From Oscillospiraceae bacterium HV4-5-C5C (GTDB lineage Bacteria; Bacillota; Clostridia; Saccharofermentanales; Fastidiosipilaceae), in NCBI GenBank assembly GCA_012034405.1, contig JAAVLZ010000006.1, forward strand, positions 1 through 64,000: DNA of 64,000 bases, read 5' to 3'. A model generated the notes under the pieces. The model was given only the letters and a program-made list of their open reading frames with translations. It did no database searches and was not told where the DNA came from. How positions within the stretch are numbered: the first letter of the stretch is position 1; each line of letters begins with the position of its first letter. Position numbers and translations under genes: made by a program. This document shows, piece by piece, positions 1-8,736 of the stretch.

Positions 1-1036
1 TTAAACTGGGAAGGAACAGGGATAAGACAATCCCCATAAAAATGGACAGCAAAGCCAGGATGATAGCCAGATAGCGCAGACTCTGATCTGAACTTAAGTT
101 GAGATTGAGGCGGAAGGACAGGAAATCCGCGGCGGCAGAAAAGGCCAGACCGGCTAAAGCCAGCGCCAGTGCCTGCAGACCGCTGCCATTGGTAAAGCAC
201 AGGGCCAGTAACAGGAACGGGAGGGTATAGACCAGGCCGGGAGTCAGTAATTGAAAGCTTTCCCGCCAGCTTAGCTGCGCCACCTGGGAAATCCGGAAGG
301 AGATGTGGGTCAGCAACCACTTGATTCCAAAAGCGACCAGGCCCAAAAAGACTGCCTGCAGCACATATTCCGCCACCCAGGTCAGAGGGACCGATTCACC
401 GCTGGCCAAGCTGCTGTAAAGCAGTAACCGTCCCAGGCTGCTGAAGCTGGTCAGTGCCGCGGTCAGCAGTCCCATGAGCAGTAACTGCACGGCCAGCACC
501 GCGACAGACACGCGTAAACGGCTGTGACCCAGCTTCTGGATGCCCTGGGTCGGATGCGTGATGTAGTCATTGATAAAAGCGGTGGCTTTACCGGCTGTTC
601 TGACATATTGCTGAAACCGGTCATAGGCGGAAGCCGGTCCGGAGCCGGCACTGCTCCCGCGCTGGCCGGTCCGGCTGTATTCCGGCCCGCCGGTTTCATA
701 AGCGTTGGTATATGAATGGCGCTGCCAGGCGTGCACCCGCTCCTGCTTGCTGCTGCGGCTGCTACTCTGGGTGCGGGCTTGCTTTTGCCGGCTCCGTTCC
801 GCTTTGGCCTGAGCCCGCTGCTCGCGGCGCTCCTGCCGCGCGCTCTGACCCGTCCTGGCCTTGGTGCCAGCTGCCTGAGCGGCTCCGGAAGCCGCAGCTG
901 CCGCGGCCGGCCCGGTCTGGGTCTGATTGCCCTGACGAGCGGCCTCAGCCTTGGAACGGGCCTCAACAGAAGCCCGGCAGGTGCAGCGTTCACCAGGTTT
1001 AAGTTCTTTGTTGCAATAAAAACAATAGCGCGCCAT
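1..1036 (-). CDS. Zinc-ribbon, YIP1-like membrane protein (3' end outside window)
   Basis: Reading from an ATG at 1036 on the minus strand gives 345 codons with no stop before the window edge, so the C-terminus is missing. The protein starts MARYCFYCNKEL and has a short zinc ribbon (CFYC, then CTC about 14 residues later). A long Ala/Gln/Arg-rich low-complexity linker follows (about residues 25-120). After that come roughly five hydrophobic segments, a layout typical of YIP1-like or DUF-type membrane proteins of Clostridia. The start is supported by a GAAGGG ribosome site about 8 bases upstream. The function is not known. A zinc ribbon joined to a polytopic domain suggests a membrane scaffold or trafficking-like role, but that is inference. 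Confidence 0.6.
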   Translation of the reverse strand, partial: MARYCFYCNKELKPGERCTCRASVEARSKAEAARQGNQTQTGPAAAAAASGAAQAAGTKARTGQSARQERREQRAQAKAERSRQKQARTQSSSRSSKQERVHAWQRHSYTNAYETGGPEYSRTGQRGSSAGSGPASAYDRFQQYVRTAGKATAFINDYITHPTQGIQKLGHSRLRVSVAVLAVQLLLMGLLTAALTSFSSLGRLLLYSSLASGESVPLTWVAEYVLQAVFLGLVAFGIKWLLTHISFRISQVAQLSWRESFQLLTPGLVYTLPFLLLALCFTNGSGLQALALALAGLAFSAAADFLSFRLNLNLSSDQSLRYLAIILALLSIFMGIVLSLFLPSL

Positions 1037-1338
1037 GTGGAAAGCCCTTCCCCGCTGTTTACCTGAGACTTTTAAGTTGCTCAAGCCGCAGCTTTTGACA
1101 ATCAGTTCGCCGGCAGAAAACAGAGATCACTGCCCTGACTTACCGGGGGATTGCCTTTAAGTTCAGGCTTATTCTATCATAGGTTTAGGAATGGCTAATA
1201 AAGCTGACATTTACCTTTCGTAAAGCATTTGTAAACAAAGCCGGGACCGCTCAGGGCGTGGCCTGGGGCCGGCTGCCGGCCTGGAGTGGTTGGTTCAGAC
1301 GTCACTGACTGCCGGGCCATTTGAAAGAGGCGATCATC
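1037..1338. other. Divergent intergenic region
   Basis: About 300 bases separate the zinc-ribbon gene (minus) from the YdcF-like gene (plus). One plausible plus-strand sigma-A promoter is visible (listed separately). No RNA gene, repeat or other convincing structure was seen. A ten-codon ATG reading frame at 1191 has no proper ribosome site and is not called. Confidence 0.5.
1151..1180 (+). promoter_or_regulatory. Candidate sigma-A promoter for the YdcF-like gene
   Basis: TTGCCT at 1151-1156 and TATCAT at 1175-1180 are separated by 18 bases. Both hexamers are close to consensus and face the gene starting at 1339. The predicted leader would be about 150 bases long. Confidence 0.4.
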
Positions 1339-2325
1339 ATGGTATTCGCGATCTGCTGTTTAATATTTACGGCGCTGTTTTTGTGGTCATTTTTTAAAGA
1401 ACGGCGCCGCTTCCGCAATGCGGTCCTGCTGTTTTTAAGCCTGCTCTGCCTGCTGTTGCTTATCCTGGATTTCAGCGGCGGGACCTGGCTCAACCGTCTG
1501 CTGCTCCTGAGCGTGCTGATCGGTCTGCCCGCCGGATTGCTGCTGCTGTCGCTGACCTTTGCCGCGGCCGGCGTCATTTCAATAAAAAGGGATGGCTGGT
1601 CCCTGGCCCATTTCCTGTCGCTGGCCTTCAGTATAGGGATCTGGACGTCGTTTTTTGCAGCCTGCGCGCTGGTCCTGATCCCGGGTCAGCCGGCGCTGCT
1701 GCAGGCTCTGGAAGAATTACTGCTCATCCTGGCGCTTTACATTCTGTTCACTTTTCTGGCTTTGTTCCTGTACGTGCTTTTTTACCTTTACCTGCCCAAA
1801 AACACCGCCTGTGATTACATTCTGGTTCTGGGCGCCGGTCTGCAAGACGGCTGGGCTGTCACCCCGCTGCTGGCCGGCCGGATCAAAAAGGCCCTGAAGG
1901 TTTTCCGGCGCGCCGGCTCCCGGCCTACCATCATTGTTTCCGGCGGCCAGGGCGAAGATGAACGGCGGCCGGAGGCCTGGGCCATGCGGGAGTACCTGCT
2001 GAGGTCAGGCGTAGCGGAGCGGCAGATTGTCTGTGAAGACCGCTCTCGCAATACCCGGGAAAACCTGCAGTTTTGCCAGCAACTGATGGACCGCCAGCGT
2101 CCTCAGGGTTATAACTGCGTGTTTGTCACCAGTGACTACCATGTTTTCAGGACCGCGCTGCTGGCGCGCCAGCTGAAGCTGAAGGCTCAGGGCGTGGGCA
2201 GCGCGACAGCGCTTTACTACTGGCCCAACGCTTTTGTCCGGGAGTATCTGGCCATTATGCTGCGGTATAAGGCCGCGCCGGTTGCCTTGCTGCTGCTCTG
2301 GCTGCTCCTGCTTTGCCTGACCTGA
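1339..2325 (+). CDS. YdcF/SanA-like DUF218 membrane protein
   Basis: The protein has about 328 residues. The N-terminal half (about 1-155) is five or six hydrophobic segments. The C-terminal half is a DUF218 domain with the opening motif LVLGAG, a VSGGQGEDE turn, an EDRSRNT segment and VTSDYHVFR, all hallmarks of YdcF/SanA proteins. Family members are linked to envelope barrier function and cell-wall precursor handling, but the reaction is unknown. An in-frame TTG at 1321 would add six residues. I prefer ATG 1339 because AAAGAGG lies 8 bases before it. The aromatic operon follows but shows no functional link. Confidence 0.8.
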   Translation: MVFAICCLIFTALFLWSFFKERRRFRNAVLLFLSLLCLLLLILDFSGGTWLNRLLLLSVLIGLPAGLLLLSLTFAAAGVISIKRDGWSLAHFLSLAFSIGIWTSFFAACALVLIPGQPALLQALEELLLILALYILFTFLALFLYVLFYLYLPKNTACDYILVLGAGLQDGWAVTPLLAGRIKKALKVFRRAGSRPTIIVSGGQGEDERRPEAWAMREYLLRSGVAERQIVCEDRSRNTRENLQFCQQLMDRQRPQGYNCVFVTSDYHVFRTALLARQLKLKAQGVGSATALYYWPNAFVREYLAIMLRYKAAPVALLLLWLLLLCLT

Positions 2326-2397
2326 GCGGCAGGCGTAAGCTATTGCTGAACCCGGTTACTGATAATCTGCTAATCTGATAGCAACTAAAAGCGGGAT

Positions 2398-2417
2398 TGT
2401 GGTAGTATACAACCACA
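2398..2417. promoter_or_regulatory. 20-base imperfect palindrome before the aro cluster
   Basis: Two six-base arms, TGTGGT and ACCACA, flank a core that contains the palindrome GTATAC. Only one base pair of the 20-base dyad is mismatched. It lies immediately upstream of the GGAGG ribosome site of the first DAHP synthase gene, where a repressor or a leader RNA hairpin could act. No cognate regulator is visible in the window. Confidence 0.4.
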
Positions 2418-2434
2418 CGGAGGTCTAGTGACAT

Positions 2435-3523
2435 ATGATTATTGTTATGAAGCCGCATGTCGGTTCAGCAGATATTGCGGGAATTAAGCAGGTCCTGGAA
2501 GCCAAAGGCTTACAGGCACACATTTCTGAAGGAACGGAACGCACCATTATCGGCGTAGTGGGTGATAAGACCCGCTTAAACCAGGAGGCGCTGCTGATGA
2601 TGCCGGGCGTGGAAAAGCTGGTGCCCATCATGGCGCCTTATAAGCTGGCCAGCCGCACCTTTCATCCGGCCAATACCGTTCTGGATATAAAAGGAATTAA
2701 AATCGGCGGCCAGGAATTTACCCAGATGGCCGGTCCCTGCTCAGTGGAAAGCTACGAGCAGCTGGACACCGTAGCCAGATCCGTGCGCGCCTGCGGCGTC
2801 CGCATCCTCAGGGGCGGGGCTTACAAGCCCAGGACTTCGCCGTATTCCTTCCAGGGCCTGGAGCAGGAAGGGCTCAGGATGCTGAGGGAAGTGGCTGATC
2901 ATTACGGCATGCTGGTTATTTCAGAGATTACCTCAGAGATCGATCTTGAAAACGCCGCTCAATATATCGATATTGTCCAGATTGGCGCCCGTAATTCACA
3001 AAACTTCCGGCTGCTGTCAGCCGTGGGCCGTTCCGGTTTACCCTGTCTGCTTAAGCGGGGCTTTGCGGAAACCATTGATGAGCTGCTGACCTCAACGGAG
3101 TATATCCTCAGTGAAAACAACAGCCAGCTGATGCTGTGCGAACGCGGGATCCGGACCTTTGAGACCGCCACGCGCAGCACGCTGGACCTCAGCGCCGTTC
3201 CGGTCCTTAAGGAAAAGACCCATCTGCCGGTTATCGTGGACCCGTCGCATGCTGCCGGAAAGGCCAGCCTGGTTGGCCCGCTGGCGCTGGCTGCGGCCGC
3301 CGCCGGGGCAGACGGCCTGATTATTGAGGTCCATCCTAATCCCAAGTGCGCGTTGTCTGACGCGGCCCAGCAGCTGACACCGGAGCAATATGCCGGGCTC
3401 AGCCGCCAGGTGGCGGCTATCTGCCAGGTGGTCGGGCGCAGCTACCCCGCGGCGGATGAGGCGGCGCTGACTGCTGCGCTGGCACAGGCGCGGCCGCAGC
3501 TGAACGGAGTGCCGCAGGTATGA
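2435..3523 (+). CDS. aroF: 3-deoxy-7-phosphoheptulonate (DAHP) synthase, paralogue 1
   Basis: This is the first enzyme of the shikimate pathway, condensing phosphoenolpyruvate with erythrose-4-phosphate. The 362 residues show the AroA-I-beta layout: an N-terminal ferredoxin-like regulatory domain (about 1-75) of the kind that binds Tyr or Phe in Thermotoga DAHP synthase, then a TIM barrel. Barrel motifs seen are [45 protein letters not shown] and IEVHPNP. GGAGGT lies 9 bases before the ATG. A C-terminal tail of about 25 residues is absent from the second paralogue at 7594. The stop codon overlaps the tyrA start (ATGA), so the two are translationally coupled. Confidence 0.93.
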   Translation: MIIVMKPHVGSADIAGIKQVLEAKGLQAHISEGTERTIIGVVGDKTRLNQEALLMMPGVEKLVPIMAPYKLASRTFHPANTVLDIKGIKIGGQEFTQMAGPCSVESYEQLDTVARSVRACGVRILRGGAYKPRTSPYSFQGLEQEGLRMLREVADHYGMLVISEITSEIDLENAAQYIDIVQIGARNSQNFRLLSAVGRSGLPCLLKRGFAETIDELLTSTEYILSENNSQLMLCERGIRTFETATRSTLDLSAVPVLKEKTHLPVIVDPSHAAGKASLVGPLALAAAAAGADGLIIEVHPNPKCALSDAAQQLTPEQYAGLSRQVAAICQVVGRSYPAADEAALTAALAQARPQLNGVPQV

Positions 3524-4632
3524 GTCAGGCGACGGCTATATTGGGGCTGGGCCTGATTGGCTCTTCGCTGGCCCGGGCCTTTAAGCAGCGCGCGGCAGAG
3601 CTGACCGGGCGGGTTATTGTCTATGACCGCAAGCCGGAAGTGCTGCGGCAGGCATTGGCTGACGGCAGTGCGGATGAGGCCTATCAGCTGGATCAGATGG
3701 ACTCAGCCGGCACGGATTTCACCCCGCTGAAAGATTGCGGAGCTGTGTTTATCTGCACCCCGGTGGCCGTGATTCCCAGGCTGGCGCAGGCGGTTGCCGC
3801 CAGAACCGCAGCCCTGATTACTGATGTCGGCAGCGTCAAGGCGCCTTTGCTGACTCAGCTGGAGGGCCTGAGATATATCGGCGGCCACCCCATGGCCGGG
3901 TCAGAACGGGTGGGCTACGCCTGCGGCCGCGCCAGCCTGTTTGAAGATGCTATCTATGTCTTTTGCCCGCCGGCCGGGCGGGAGCAGGACCCGCAGGTCC
4001 TGGCAGATACCGCCTGGCTCAGTGCTTTAGCGGCAGCTATCGGAGCCAGTCCGCTGGTACTGGCAGCCGAACGGCATGATGAAGCGGTGGCGGCCATCAG
4101 CCATCTGCCGCATGTGGTGGCGTCCGGTCTGGTTAATACCGCCGTCGGCCGCCAGGATGACCTGCGGCAGCGTCTGGCCGCCGGCGGCTTCAGAGATATC
4201 ACGCGCATTGCTTCCAGTGATCCTGAACTGTGGAGCGGTATCTGTCTGCAAAACCGCGGCCCCCTGCTGCGCCAGCTGGCCGCCTGTATCAGACAGCTGG
4301 ATGATTTCCGGCACGCGCTGACTGAGCGCGACGCCGAGGCTCTCAGCCGCTACTTTGCGCAGGCCCGCGACAGCCGGGACCGTCTGCCGGATACGGACAG
4401 CCGCGGCTCGCTGCAGGCTGAAGCACTGTTAACCGCAGAGATCAGCGACCGCCCCGGAGAGCTGGGGCGGCTGGCAACCCTGCTGGGCGAGGCCGGCATC
4501 AGTATCCGCAATATGGGAATCCGCCACGCCAGGCCGTATGAAGGCGGCCGGCTGAGTGTCTATCTGGCCGATCCGGCTGACCTCAGGCGGGCCAGCGCCC
4601 TGCTTAGACAGGCGGGCTATGATTGCGAGTAG
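3520..4632 (+). CDS. tyrA: Prephenate dehydrogenase with C-terminal ACT domain
   Basis: Converts prephenate to 4-hydroxyphenylpyruvate, the tyrosine branch. The 370-residue protein opens with the Rossmann motif ILGLGLIGSSLA. It carries the family signatures GGHPMAGSE and ISHLPHVVASGLV, and the SSDPELWSGI helix of prephenate dehydrogenases. From about residue 302 an ACT domain follows (AEISDRPGELGRLATLLGEA), expected to mediate tyrosine feedback. It is coupled to the upstream DAHP synthase by a 4-base overlap, which fits joint control of the entry step and the Tyr branch. Confidence 0.92.
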   Translation: MSQATAILGLGLIGSSLARAFKQRAAELTGRVIVYDRKPEVLRQALADGSADEAYQLDQMDSAGTDFTPLKDCGAVFICTPVAVIPRLAQAVAARTAALITDVGSVKAPLLTQLEGLRYIGGHPMAGSERVGYACGRASLFEDAIYVFCPPAGREQDPQVLADTAWLSALAAAIGASPLVLAAERHDEAVAAISHLPHVVASGLVNTAVGRQDDLRQRLAAGGFRDITRIASSDPELWSGICLQNRGPLLRQLAACIRQLDDFRHALTERDAEALSRYFAQARDSRDRLPDTDSRGSLQAEALLTAEISDRPGELGRLATLLGEAGISIRNMGIRHARPYEGGRLSVYLADPADLRRASALLRQAGYDCE

Positions 4633-4718
4633 CGCGTGACCGTGAGTACCCCCTGAGCCCGAGCGGGCGCGCAAGCTGAGAATTATCGGCCGCGGCCGCG
4701 GGAAGGCGCGCCGCAACC

Positions 4719-4746
4719 TTGCCACAGCTGGCACAGGTGTTATGAT
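4719..4746 (+). promoter_or_regulatory. Candidate internal promoter before the MATE-aroE pair
   Basis: TTGCCA at 4719-4724 and TATGAT at 4741-4746 are separated by 16 bases, upstream of the gene at 4784. The -35 half sits in a small TGCCA/TGGCA hairpin. It could allow the MATE transporter and aroE to be expressed apart from the first two genes. Confidence 0.4.
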
Positions 4747-4783
4747 AAAAGCACTGTGACAATTCAGGAAGCAGGGTTATTAA

Positions 4784-6250
4784 ATGGCAAAACTATTCCC
4801 CAAGCAAGACGTGCGCGCCCGCCGGGAGCTGATCATCAACGGCAATCCGGTGCGGGTGCTGTTGATGCTGTCTCTGCCAACGATCATGATGGCCTTGGTG
4901 CAGTCTTTGATTCCGCTGACCGACGGCTTGTTTTTAAACAATGAGGCCGGTTATGTAGTGGCGGCGGCCGTGGGCTTTTGTAATCCGATCATCAACATGC
5001 TGAACGCGCTGTCCCAGGGTATTGCAACGGCCGCCATGGCAATGATCGGCCAGATGAACGGCCGCGGTGACCTGGCAGGCGTGCGGCGCCTGTCCGCCCA
5101 GATTGTGGTCTTTGGCTTTCTGGCCGGTATCGTCATGATGCCGCTGTCTTTACTGACGGCTTTTATTGTGTCCGGTACCCAGGAGCCGGAGCTGGGGCAT
5201 AACATCCTGATCTACATGAGCCTTTATACCCTGGTATTGCCGTTCCTGTTTATGTCCGCGATTTATAACGCCATCAAAAACGGGACCGGTCAGCCGGAAT
5301 CAACCTTTTACCGCATGATCGTGCTGCTGGCTCTGAAGGTCAGCTTTAACACGCTATATCTCACAATCCTGAAGATGGGGATTGTCGGCGCGGCGCTGGC
5401 CTCGCTCTCCGCGTATATTATGGTCGTGGTCTGGATGTATGTGGATCTCTTTGTCCGCCGCGGTGAAATGCGGCTGACGCTGAAGCACTTTCGCTTTGAT
5501 CGGGAGAGTATCCGCCAACTGATGAAACTGGGCATACCGACCATGCTGAGCAGCATGATGATCAATCTGGGCTTCTTTTTGATCAATACAGAAGTGGCCA
5601 GCTACGGCACCGTGGTACTCAACGCCCAGACCATCTCCAGCAACATTAACTCCATGGCCTTCACGCTGCCCTCTTCCATCGGGACCACCGTGACGACGAT
5701 GGTCAGCATCAACATTGCTGCCCGCAGTGAAAAAAAGGCCCGGCGCGCTTTCTTTTCAGGGGTTGTTGTCAGCTCGGTCATTGCCTTGCTGCTGATCGGC
5801 CTGTTTCGCGTCTTTTCGCCCGCGCTGGTCCGCTTGTTCCTGAATAATCCGGAGCAAAGTGAGGCGCTCAAACAGCAGATATACAACATTGCTGTGCCGG
5901 CGCTGAACATTTATACCGTGTCTATCGTAGGGTTCGGAATTTTCAGCGTGGTGCAGGGCGCGTTTATCGGACTGGCCAAAACCAGGATTCCTTTGCTGGC
6001 TGGCTTCCTGCGCATCTGGCTGTTCCGTTATGTCTTTATCCTGGCCTTCCGCCATCTGATGGGGGTTTACTCCGTCTTTTGGGGCAATGTTTTTTCTAAC
6101 TATATGGCCGCGCTGATTTTCTTTATTATTCTGATGAAGAGCGATTGGTATAAAAATGTCATCTATCAGGATGAGAGCGAAGGAATAGAACAGCGGCAGC
6201 AGGACCGCCGGCAAGCCGGAACGGTGCCGCCCAAGAAGGAGGATTCATGA
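4784..6250 (+). CDS. MATE-family transporter embedded in the aro cluster
   Basis: A 488-residue polytopic protein with about twelve hydrophobic segments in two homologous bundles. The N-terminal PVRVLLMLSLPTIMMALVQS stretch and the repeated glycine/proline pattern are typical of MATE (MOP superfamily) cation-coupled exporters. A charged C-terminal tail of about 30 residues is not part of the family core. Its stop overlaps the aroE start by 4 bases (ATGA), tightly linking the transporter to shikimate dehydrogenase. The substrate is unknown. Location suggests an aromatic compound, but many MATE proteins export drugs, and a generic efflux role is equally possible. Confidence 0.85.
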   Translation: MAKLFPKQDVRARRELIINGNPVRVLLMLSLPTIMMALVQSLIPLTDGLFLNNEAGYVVAAAVGFCNPIINMLNALSQGIATAAMAMIGQMNGRGDLAGVRRLSAQIVVFGFLAGIVMMPLSLLTAFIVSGTQEPELGHNILIYMSLYTLVLPFLFMSAIYNAIKNGTGQPESTFYRMIVLLALKVSFNTLYLTILKMGIVGAALASLSAYIMVVVWMYVDLFVRRGEMRLTLKHFRFDRESIRQLMKLGIPTMLSSMMINLGFFLINTEVASYGTVVLNAQTISSNINSMAFTLPSSIGTTVTTMVSINIAARSEKKARRAFFSGVVVSSVIALLLIGLFRVFSPALVRLFLNNPEQSEALKQQIYNIAVPALNIYTVSIVGFGIFSVVQGAFIGLAKTRIPLLAGFLRIWLFRYVFILAFRHLMGVYSVFWGNVFSNYMAALIFFIILMKSDWYKNVIYQDESEGIEQRQQDRRQAGTVPPKKEDS

Positions 6251-7464
6251 CCCGCCAATATCATTTTGCCTTACTAGGTCATCCGCTGGGGCACAGTCTT
6301 TCGCCGCAGATCCATCAGGCCATTTATCAGGCGGCTGGGGTCAAGGCAGTTTACGACTTGCTGGATACCCCTGAGGACAGGCTGCCGGTCCTGCTACCGC
6401 AGCTGTTTCCTTCCCTGGACGGCTTTAACATCACCATTCCCTATAAGGAAAAAGTGATGGACTGGCTGACTTCTCTGGATTTATCCGCCCAGGCCTGCGG
6501 GGCGGTCAACACAGTGGACTGTGCTAAGCGGCGTGGCTATAACACCGATATCATAGGGGTGCGCAGTCTGGGGCTGCCGTACCGGGACCGGGAGGTCCTG
6601 CTCCTGGGTTCAGGCGGCGCGGCCAGGGTGATGGCTCAGGCAGCGCTGGAGGGAGGCTGCCGGAGGTTAAGCGTATGGAGCCGCCATGCTGAGCGCGGCC
6701 GGCATTTCCGGGCCGAGCTGCTGCGGCGGCAGCCGGACATTGCTCCGGCGCGGATCCGGGTTCTGGAGCTGCCGCAGCTGCAGGCCTGGGCTCAGGACCG
6801 GTCAGAGACCGGACCCACGGTCATCCTGAACGCCACCCCGGCCGGCATGTGGCCTGACTGCCGCAGCTTGCCGCTGCCTGAGCCGCTGCTGAGGCAGCTG
6901 CTGGCAGGCGGCTGTCCGGCGCAGGCGGCCGGTCGGGACTGGCGGCCGCCGGTGGTGTTTGACGCCATTTATAATCCGACGGCCACGCGGCTGCTGCTCC
7001 TGGCGGCAAGTTATGGCTGGGACTGCCATAATGGGCTGGCGATGCTGATTGCTCAGGCGCTGGAGGCCTGCGGGATCTGGCTTGGCCCGGAACGGATTAC
7101 CCTGTCCCTGCGCCAGAATCTGCAGCAGACACTGCCCGGCCGTTTAGCCGCGGAGCTGTGGCGGCGCCAGCCCCCCAGGCTGGTCCTGACAATCGGCGAG
7201 GACCGCCCGGAGCCGGAGCAAGACCCGGCCGGATCCGCGGCCTGGCGGCAGCTGCTCTCCCGGCTGCTGGAGCAAAGAGGGTTCAGCCGGCTGACCTGGG
7301 GGCCGGCGGGGTCTGATCCGGACTGCCTGAATATCCGGCTGGACCCCGGAACGCCGGAGCCCGGCAGAAAAGCGTTGTGGCTGCCGCAGGGGGCGGACTT
7401 ATACTGTCCGGCCGGACAGCCGGAACAAGCCGCTGTACGGATTGCGGAAGTTTTTGGACTGTAA
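6247..7464 (+). CDS. aroE: Shikimate dehydrogenase with unexplained C-terminal extension
   Basis: Reduces 3-dehydroshikimate to shikimate with NADPH. Residues 1 to about 285 form a complete AroE: LLGHPLGHSLSPQIH for substrate binding, NITIPYKEKV with the catalytic lysine, AVNTV, GYNTDIIG with the catalytic aspartate, the nucleotide motif LLGSGGAARV, NATPAGMWP, and the closing NGLAMLIAQALEACGIW. AroE is normally 270-290 residues. This one has 405, so about 115-120 residues of Pro/Arg/Gly-rich sequence are added. The extension has no P-loop, so it is not a fused shikimate kinase, and I do not recognise its fold. It is coupled to the preceding transporter by an ATGA overlap. Confidence 0.9.
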   Translation: MTRQYHFALLGHPLGHSLSPQIHQAIYQAAGVKAVYDLLDTPEDRLPVLLPQLFPSLDGFNITIPYKEKVMDWLTSLDLSAQACGAVNTVDCAKRRGYNTDIIGVRSLGLPYRDREVLLLGSGGAARVMAQAALEGGCRRLSVWSRHAERGRHFRAELLRRQPDIAPARIRVLELPQLQAWAQDRSETGPTVILNATPAGMWPDCRSLPLPEPLLRQLLAGGCPAQAAGRDWRPPVVFDAIYNPTATRLLLLAASYGWDCHNGLAMLIAQALEACGIWLGPERITLSLRQNLQQTLPGRLAAELWRRQPPRLVLTIGEDRPEPEQDPAGSAAWRQLLSRLLEQRGFSRLTWGPAGSDPDCLNIRLDPGTPEPGRKALWLPQGADLYCPAGQPEQAAVRIAEVFGL

Positions 7465-7593
7465 GTGTACGGCACGGCTAACCGATAATGTATATAATGC
7501 CATTGCACGGCCGCGCTAACCCCTGATCAGGACCGGCCGCTGTCATTTCAGCATAACCAAATTGAAAATAGAAAAAGAGGGCAGCAGACAGAG

Positions 7594-8607
7594 ATGATCA
7601 TTGTATTGAAACAAGGCACCAGTGAGGAAGAGCGTCAGGACCTTTGTACCTGGCTGGAAAAATTCGGGGTTGAAACAAACCCGATCATTGGTGAACATAC
7701 CAGCATCATTGGTCTGGTCGGGGATACATCCGTGCTGGATATTGACCAGATCAGCCAACATACAATTGTAGAGAAGGTCATGAAAGTGGCTGAGCCATAT
7801 AAACGGGCCAACCGCAAGTTTCATCCGGAAGACTCCATTATTAAAGTCGGGCAGGTTGAGATTGGCGGACCTGAAATCGCGCTGATCGCCGGGCCCTGTT
7901 CAGTAGAAAGTCAGGAGCAGATCACCGGCATCGCTCAGGCGGTCAGGCAGTCAGGAGCGGCCATGCTGCGCGGCGGCGCGTTTAAGCCCCGCACCTCGCC
8001 CTACTCCTTTCAGGGCCTTAAGGCTGAGGGCCTGATGTATATGCGCCACGCCCGCGAGGTCAGCGGTCTGCCGCTGGTATCAGAGATTACCAATCCGTCT
8101 CAGATTGAGATGTTTGAGGAATTTGTTGATGTGTTTCAGGTCGGTACCCGCAACATGCAGAACTTTGAAATGCTGAAACTGCTGGGCCAGACCCGCAAGC
8201 CGATTTTACTGAAGCGCGGCTTTGCCAACACCATTGAGGAACTGCTGATGTCGGCTGAGTATATCATGAGCGGTGGCAATGATCAGGTGATCCTGTGCGA
8301 ACGCGGCATCCGTACTTTTGAAACCGCTACGCGCAATACACTTGATATCAGCGCGGTTCCGGTCTTGAAGCGCCTGTCGCATCTGCCGGTTATTGTGGAC
8401 CCCTCTCATGCCGGCGGTCAGGCCTGGCTGGTACCGGCCCTGAGCCGAGCGGCGGTAGCTGCCGGCGCCGACGGTCTGATTATTGAAGTTCATAACGATC
8501 CGCCACACGCGCTGTCTGACGGACAGCAATCCCTGACCCCGGCAGCTTTTGACAGCCTGGTCAAGGATCTTCGCCGGGTGGCGGCGGCCGTGGACCGGGA
8601 GATCTGA
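7594..8607 (+). CDS. aroF: 3-deoxy-7-phosphoheptulonate (DAHP) synthase, paralogue 2
   Basis: A second AroA-I-beta DAHP synthase of 337 residues, with the same ferredoxin-like N-terminal domain followed by the TIM barrel. The barrel has [48 protein letters not shown] and IEVHNDP. It is clearly homologous to the protein at 2435 but lacks that protein's C-terminal tail. Two copies in one cluster suggest separately feedback-regulated isoenzymes. Differences in the N-terminal domains would set which amino acid each senses; this is inference. A purine-rich AAAGAGGG stretch lies about 12-17 bases before the ATG, a loose ribosome site. A TATAAT hexamer at 7493 may mark a separate promoter, though no good -35 goes with it. 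Confidence 0.93.
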   Translation: MIIVLKQGTSEEERQDLCTWLEKFGVETNPIIGEHTSIIGLVGDTSVLDIDQISQHTIVEKVMKVAEPYKRANRKFHPEDSIIKVGQVEIGGPEIALIAGPCSVESQEQITGIAQAVRQSGAAMLRGGAFKPRTSPYSFQGLKAEGLMYMRHAREVSGLPLVSEITNPSQIEMFEEFVDVFQVGTRNMQNFEMLKLLGQTRKPILLKRGFANTIEELLMSAEYIMSGGNDQVILCERGIRTFETATRNTLDISAVPVLKRLSHLPVIVDPSHAGGQAWLVPALSRAAVAAGADGLIIEVHNDPPHALSDGQQSLTPAAFDSLVKDLRRVAAAVDREI

Positions 8608-8736
8608 ACCTGAACTGCGGCCCCAGCAGGTCAGGTCTGGCGGAAGCGGCAGTCTGCTGTCTCCTGCAGCGGCGCGTGCTTTCGCCCCGGAACCCCGGCG
8701 ACCGGCTGGTCAGTTGCTTGAACAGAGAGGTATACC

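Noticed and set aside
7100-7464. aroE extension as a fused shikimate kinase or dehydroquinate dehydratase
   Set aside because: No GxxGxGK(S/T) P-loop, and none of the type I or type II dehydratase active-site motifs.
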